This document shows, piece after piece, positions 62,562 through 64,000 of a stretch of 64,000 nt of DNA; the first letter of the stretch is position 1, and every line of letters starts with the position of its first letter. The stretch comes from Heloderma charlesbogerti (taxonomy: Eukaryota > Chordata > Lepidosauria > Squamata > Helodermatidae): contig JANEZZ010000795.1 of assembly GCA_026122225.1 (NCBI GenBank), forward strand, positions 1-64,000. Direction: 5' to 3'. The notes under the pieces are model-generated. The model was not told the origin of the DNA and did not search any database. It saw only the letters and a program-made list of their open reading frames with translations. A program made the position numbers and the translations under genes.

Positions 62562-64000
62562 TCCAGCTCTCACAGCCATACATTACTACTGGGGAAACCA
62601 TAGCTTTGATTAGACGGACCTTTGTCGGCAAGGTGATATCTCTGCTTCTTACTATGCTGTCTAGGTTGGCCATAGCTTTCCTCTCAAGGAGCAAGCGTCT
62701 TTTAATTTCATGGCTACAGTCACCGTCTGCGGTGATCTTGGAGCCCAAGAAAGTAAAATCTGTCACTGCTTCCATTTCTTCCCCTTCTATATGCCAGGAA
62801 GTGATGGGGCCAGATGCCATGATCTGAGTTTTTTTAATGTTGAGTTTCAAACCAGCTTTTGCACTCTCCTCTTTCACCCTCAACAAGAGGCTCTTGAGAT
62901 CCTCTTCGCTTTCTGCCATTAGGGTGGTATCATCTGCGTATCTGAGGTTGTTGATAATTCTCCCGGCAATCTTAATTCTGACCTGTGATTCATCCAACCC
63001 GGCGTTTCTCATGATGTACTCTGCATATAAGTTAAATAAGCAGGGTGACAATATGCAGCCTTGTCGTACTCCTTTCCCAGTTTTGAACCACTCGGTTGTT
63101 CCATGTCTGGTTCTTACTGTTGCTTCTTGACCCTCATACAGGTTTCTCAGGAGACAGGTATGGTGGTCTGGTACTCCCATCTCTTTAAGAATTTGCCACA
63201 GTTTGTTGTGATCCACACAATCAAAGGCTTTAGCGTAGTCAATGAAGCAGAAATAGACGTTTTTCTGGAATTCTCTTGCTTTCTCCATGATCCAGTGAAT
63301 GTTGGCAATTTGATCTCTAGTTCCTCTGCCTCTTCGAAACCCAGCTTGTACTTCCGGTAGTTCTCGGTTCACATACTGCTGAAGCCTAGCTTGTAGGATT
63401 TTGAGCATCACCTTGCTGGCATGTGAAATGAGCGCAATTGTGCGGTAGTTTGAACATTCTTTGGCGTTGCCCTACTTTGGAATTGGAATGTGAACTGACC
63501 TTTTCCAGTCTTGCGGCCACTGTTGAGTGTTCCAAATTTGTTGGCATATTGAATGCAGCACTTTCCCAGCATCATCTTTTAGGATTTTAAGTAGCTCAGC
63601 TGGAATACTGTCATCTCCGCTAGCTTTGTTGTTACTAATGCTTCCTAAGGCCCACTTGTCTTCACTCTCGAGGATGTCTGGCTCACGTTCAGTGACCGCA
63701 CTATCATGGCTATCAGGGACATTAAGATCTTTCCTGTATAGTTCTTCTGTGTATTCTTGCCACCTCTTCTTAATCTCATCTGCTTCTGTTAGGTCCCTGC
63801 CTTCTTTGCCCTTTATCATGCCCGTCTTTGCACAAAACGTTCCCTTGAGATCTCCAATTTTCTTGAAGAGATCTCTAGTCTTTCCCATTCTGTTGTTTTC
63901 CTCGATTTCTTTGCATTGTTCATTTAAGAAGGCCTTCTTGTCTCTCCTTGCTATTCTCTGGAACTCTGCATTCAGTTGGATATATCTTCCCCTTTCTCCC
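62562..64000 (-). pseudogene. Bov-B ORF2 of copy 3 (linker and reverse transcriptase)
   Basis: The frame is open from the window edge to a TAG at 63472-63474 (the 138-codon portion starts at 63888). It covers the linker and palm start ('WQEYTEELY', 'DSIPAELLK', 'WPQDWKRSVHIPIPK'). The codon at the stop is AAG in copy 2, so this is a single-base nonsense change. The same frame continues from 63471 through 'AGFRRGRGTRDQIANI', 'CFIDYAKAFDCVDH', 'GVRQGCILSPCLFNLY' and 'YADDTTLMAE' until the L2 insertion near 62562. The end of the protein lies at 59660-59281. Confidence 0.9.

Larger units (their letters stand above)
59254..64000 (-). mobile_element. Bov-B LINE copy 3, split by an L2, runs off the window
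   Basis: The 3' end is at about 59254 ((gtt)n then 'cagtcgttcagtcatg'). The C-terminal coding region runs to 59660, pauses for the L2 at 59661-62555, then resumes at 62562 and continues to the window edge, still inside ORF2. It is the longest Bov-B copy here and the only one retaining the linker between endonuclease and palm. The 5' part lies beyond the window. Confidence 0.92.

Overview
This window looks like intergenic or deep-intronic DNA from a squamate reptile (lizard or snake). That assignment rests on its mix of repeats: Bov-B (RTE) LINEs with their 'gttgttgttcagtcg' 3' end, CR1 and L3-like LINEs, L2-like LINEs with (taaa)n tails, Sauria-type SINEs ending in 'acctttacctt', two other tRNA-derived SINE families, a Tc1 transposon with long inverted repeats, and many short hAT-like and foldback elements. 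I see no convincing host protein-coding gene, rRNA, tRNA gene, CRISPR array or operon. The coding-like stretches are transposon genes, almost all broken.

Layout. Bases 1-2200 have an unusual composition (frequent CpG, a G-rich tract, A/C-rich stretches) and may be poor assembly. From 2.2 to 28 kb the sequence is mostly small repeats: a CR1 split by a hAT-like element; a 378-bp element family ending in GGGTGGCC...GGCCACCC; L3-like LINEs inserted into one another; and a three-level hAT nest at 20.8-22.0 kb. A Tc1 transposon with a broken transposase (29.0-31.2 kb) carries a Bov-B copy in which the 5' and 3' ends are joined directly. A 0.55-kb TG-rich stretch follows it. Between 33 and 39 kb are a decayed L2 with a hairpin duplication, microsatellites, a 31-bp minisatellite and foldbacks.

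The most layered locus is 39.4-43.8 kb. A GGGTGGCC element was split by Bov-B copy 1, and Bov-B 1 was then interrupted by a CR1 and by an oppositely oriented Bov-B copy 2. From 44 to 59 kb there are L2 pieces (one split by a Sauria SINE), hAT foldbacks with clean 8-bp target duplications, a CR1 3' half, SINEs, and two stretches without recognised repeats (46.3-47.8 and 48.1-50.6 kb). The window ends in Bov-B copy 3 (59.25 kb to the edge, minus strand), which is split by an L2 whose 774-codon reading frame keeps endonuclease and reverse-transcriptase motifs and ends at one in-frame TGA.

The elements form a relative timeline, because each target-site duplication shows which element was there first. 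LINE machinery can also act on other elements: Sauria SINEs are known to share the Bov-B 3' end and to depend on Bov-B for movement, and several short repeats here carry L2-like tails. Family names for the DNA transposons are inferred from termini and target duplications only; no database was consulted.
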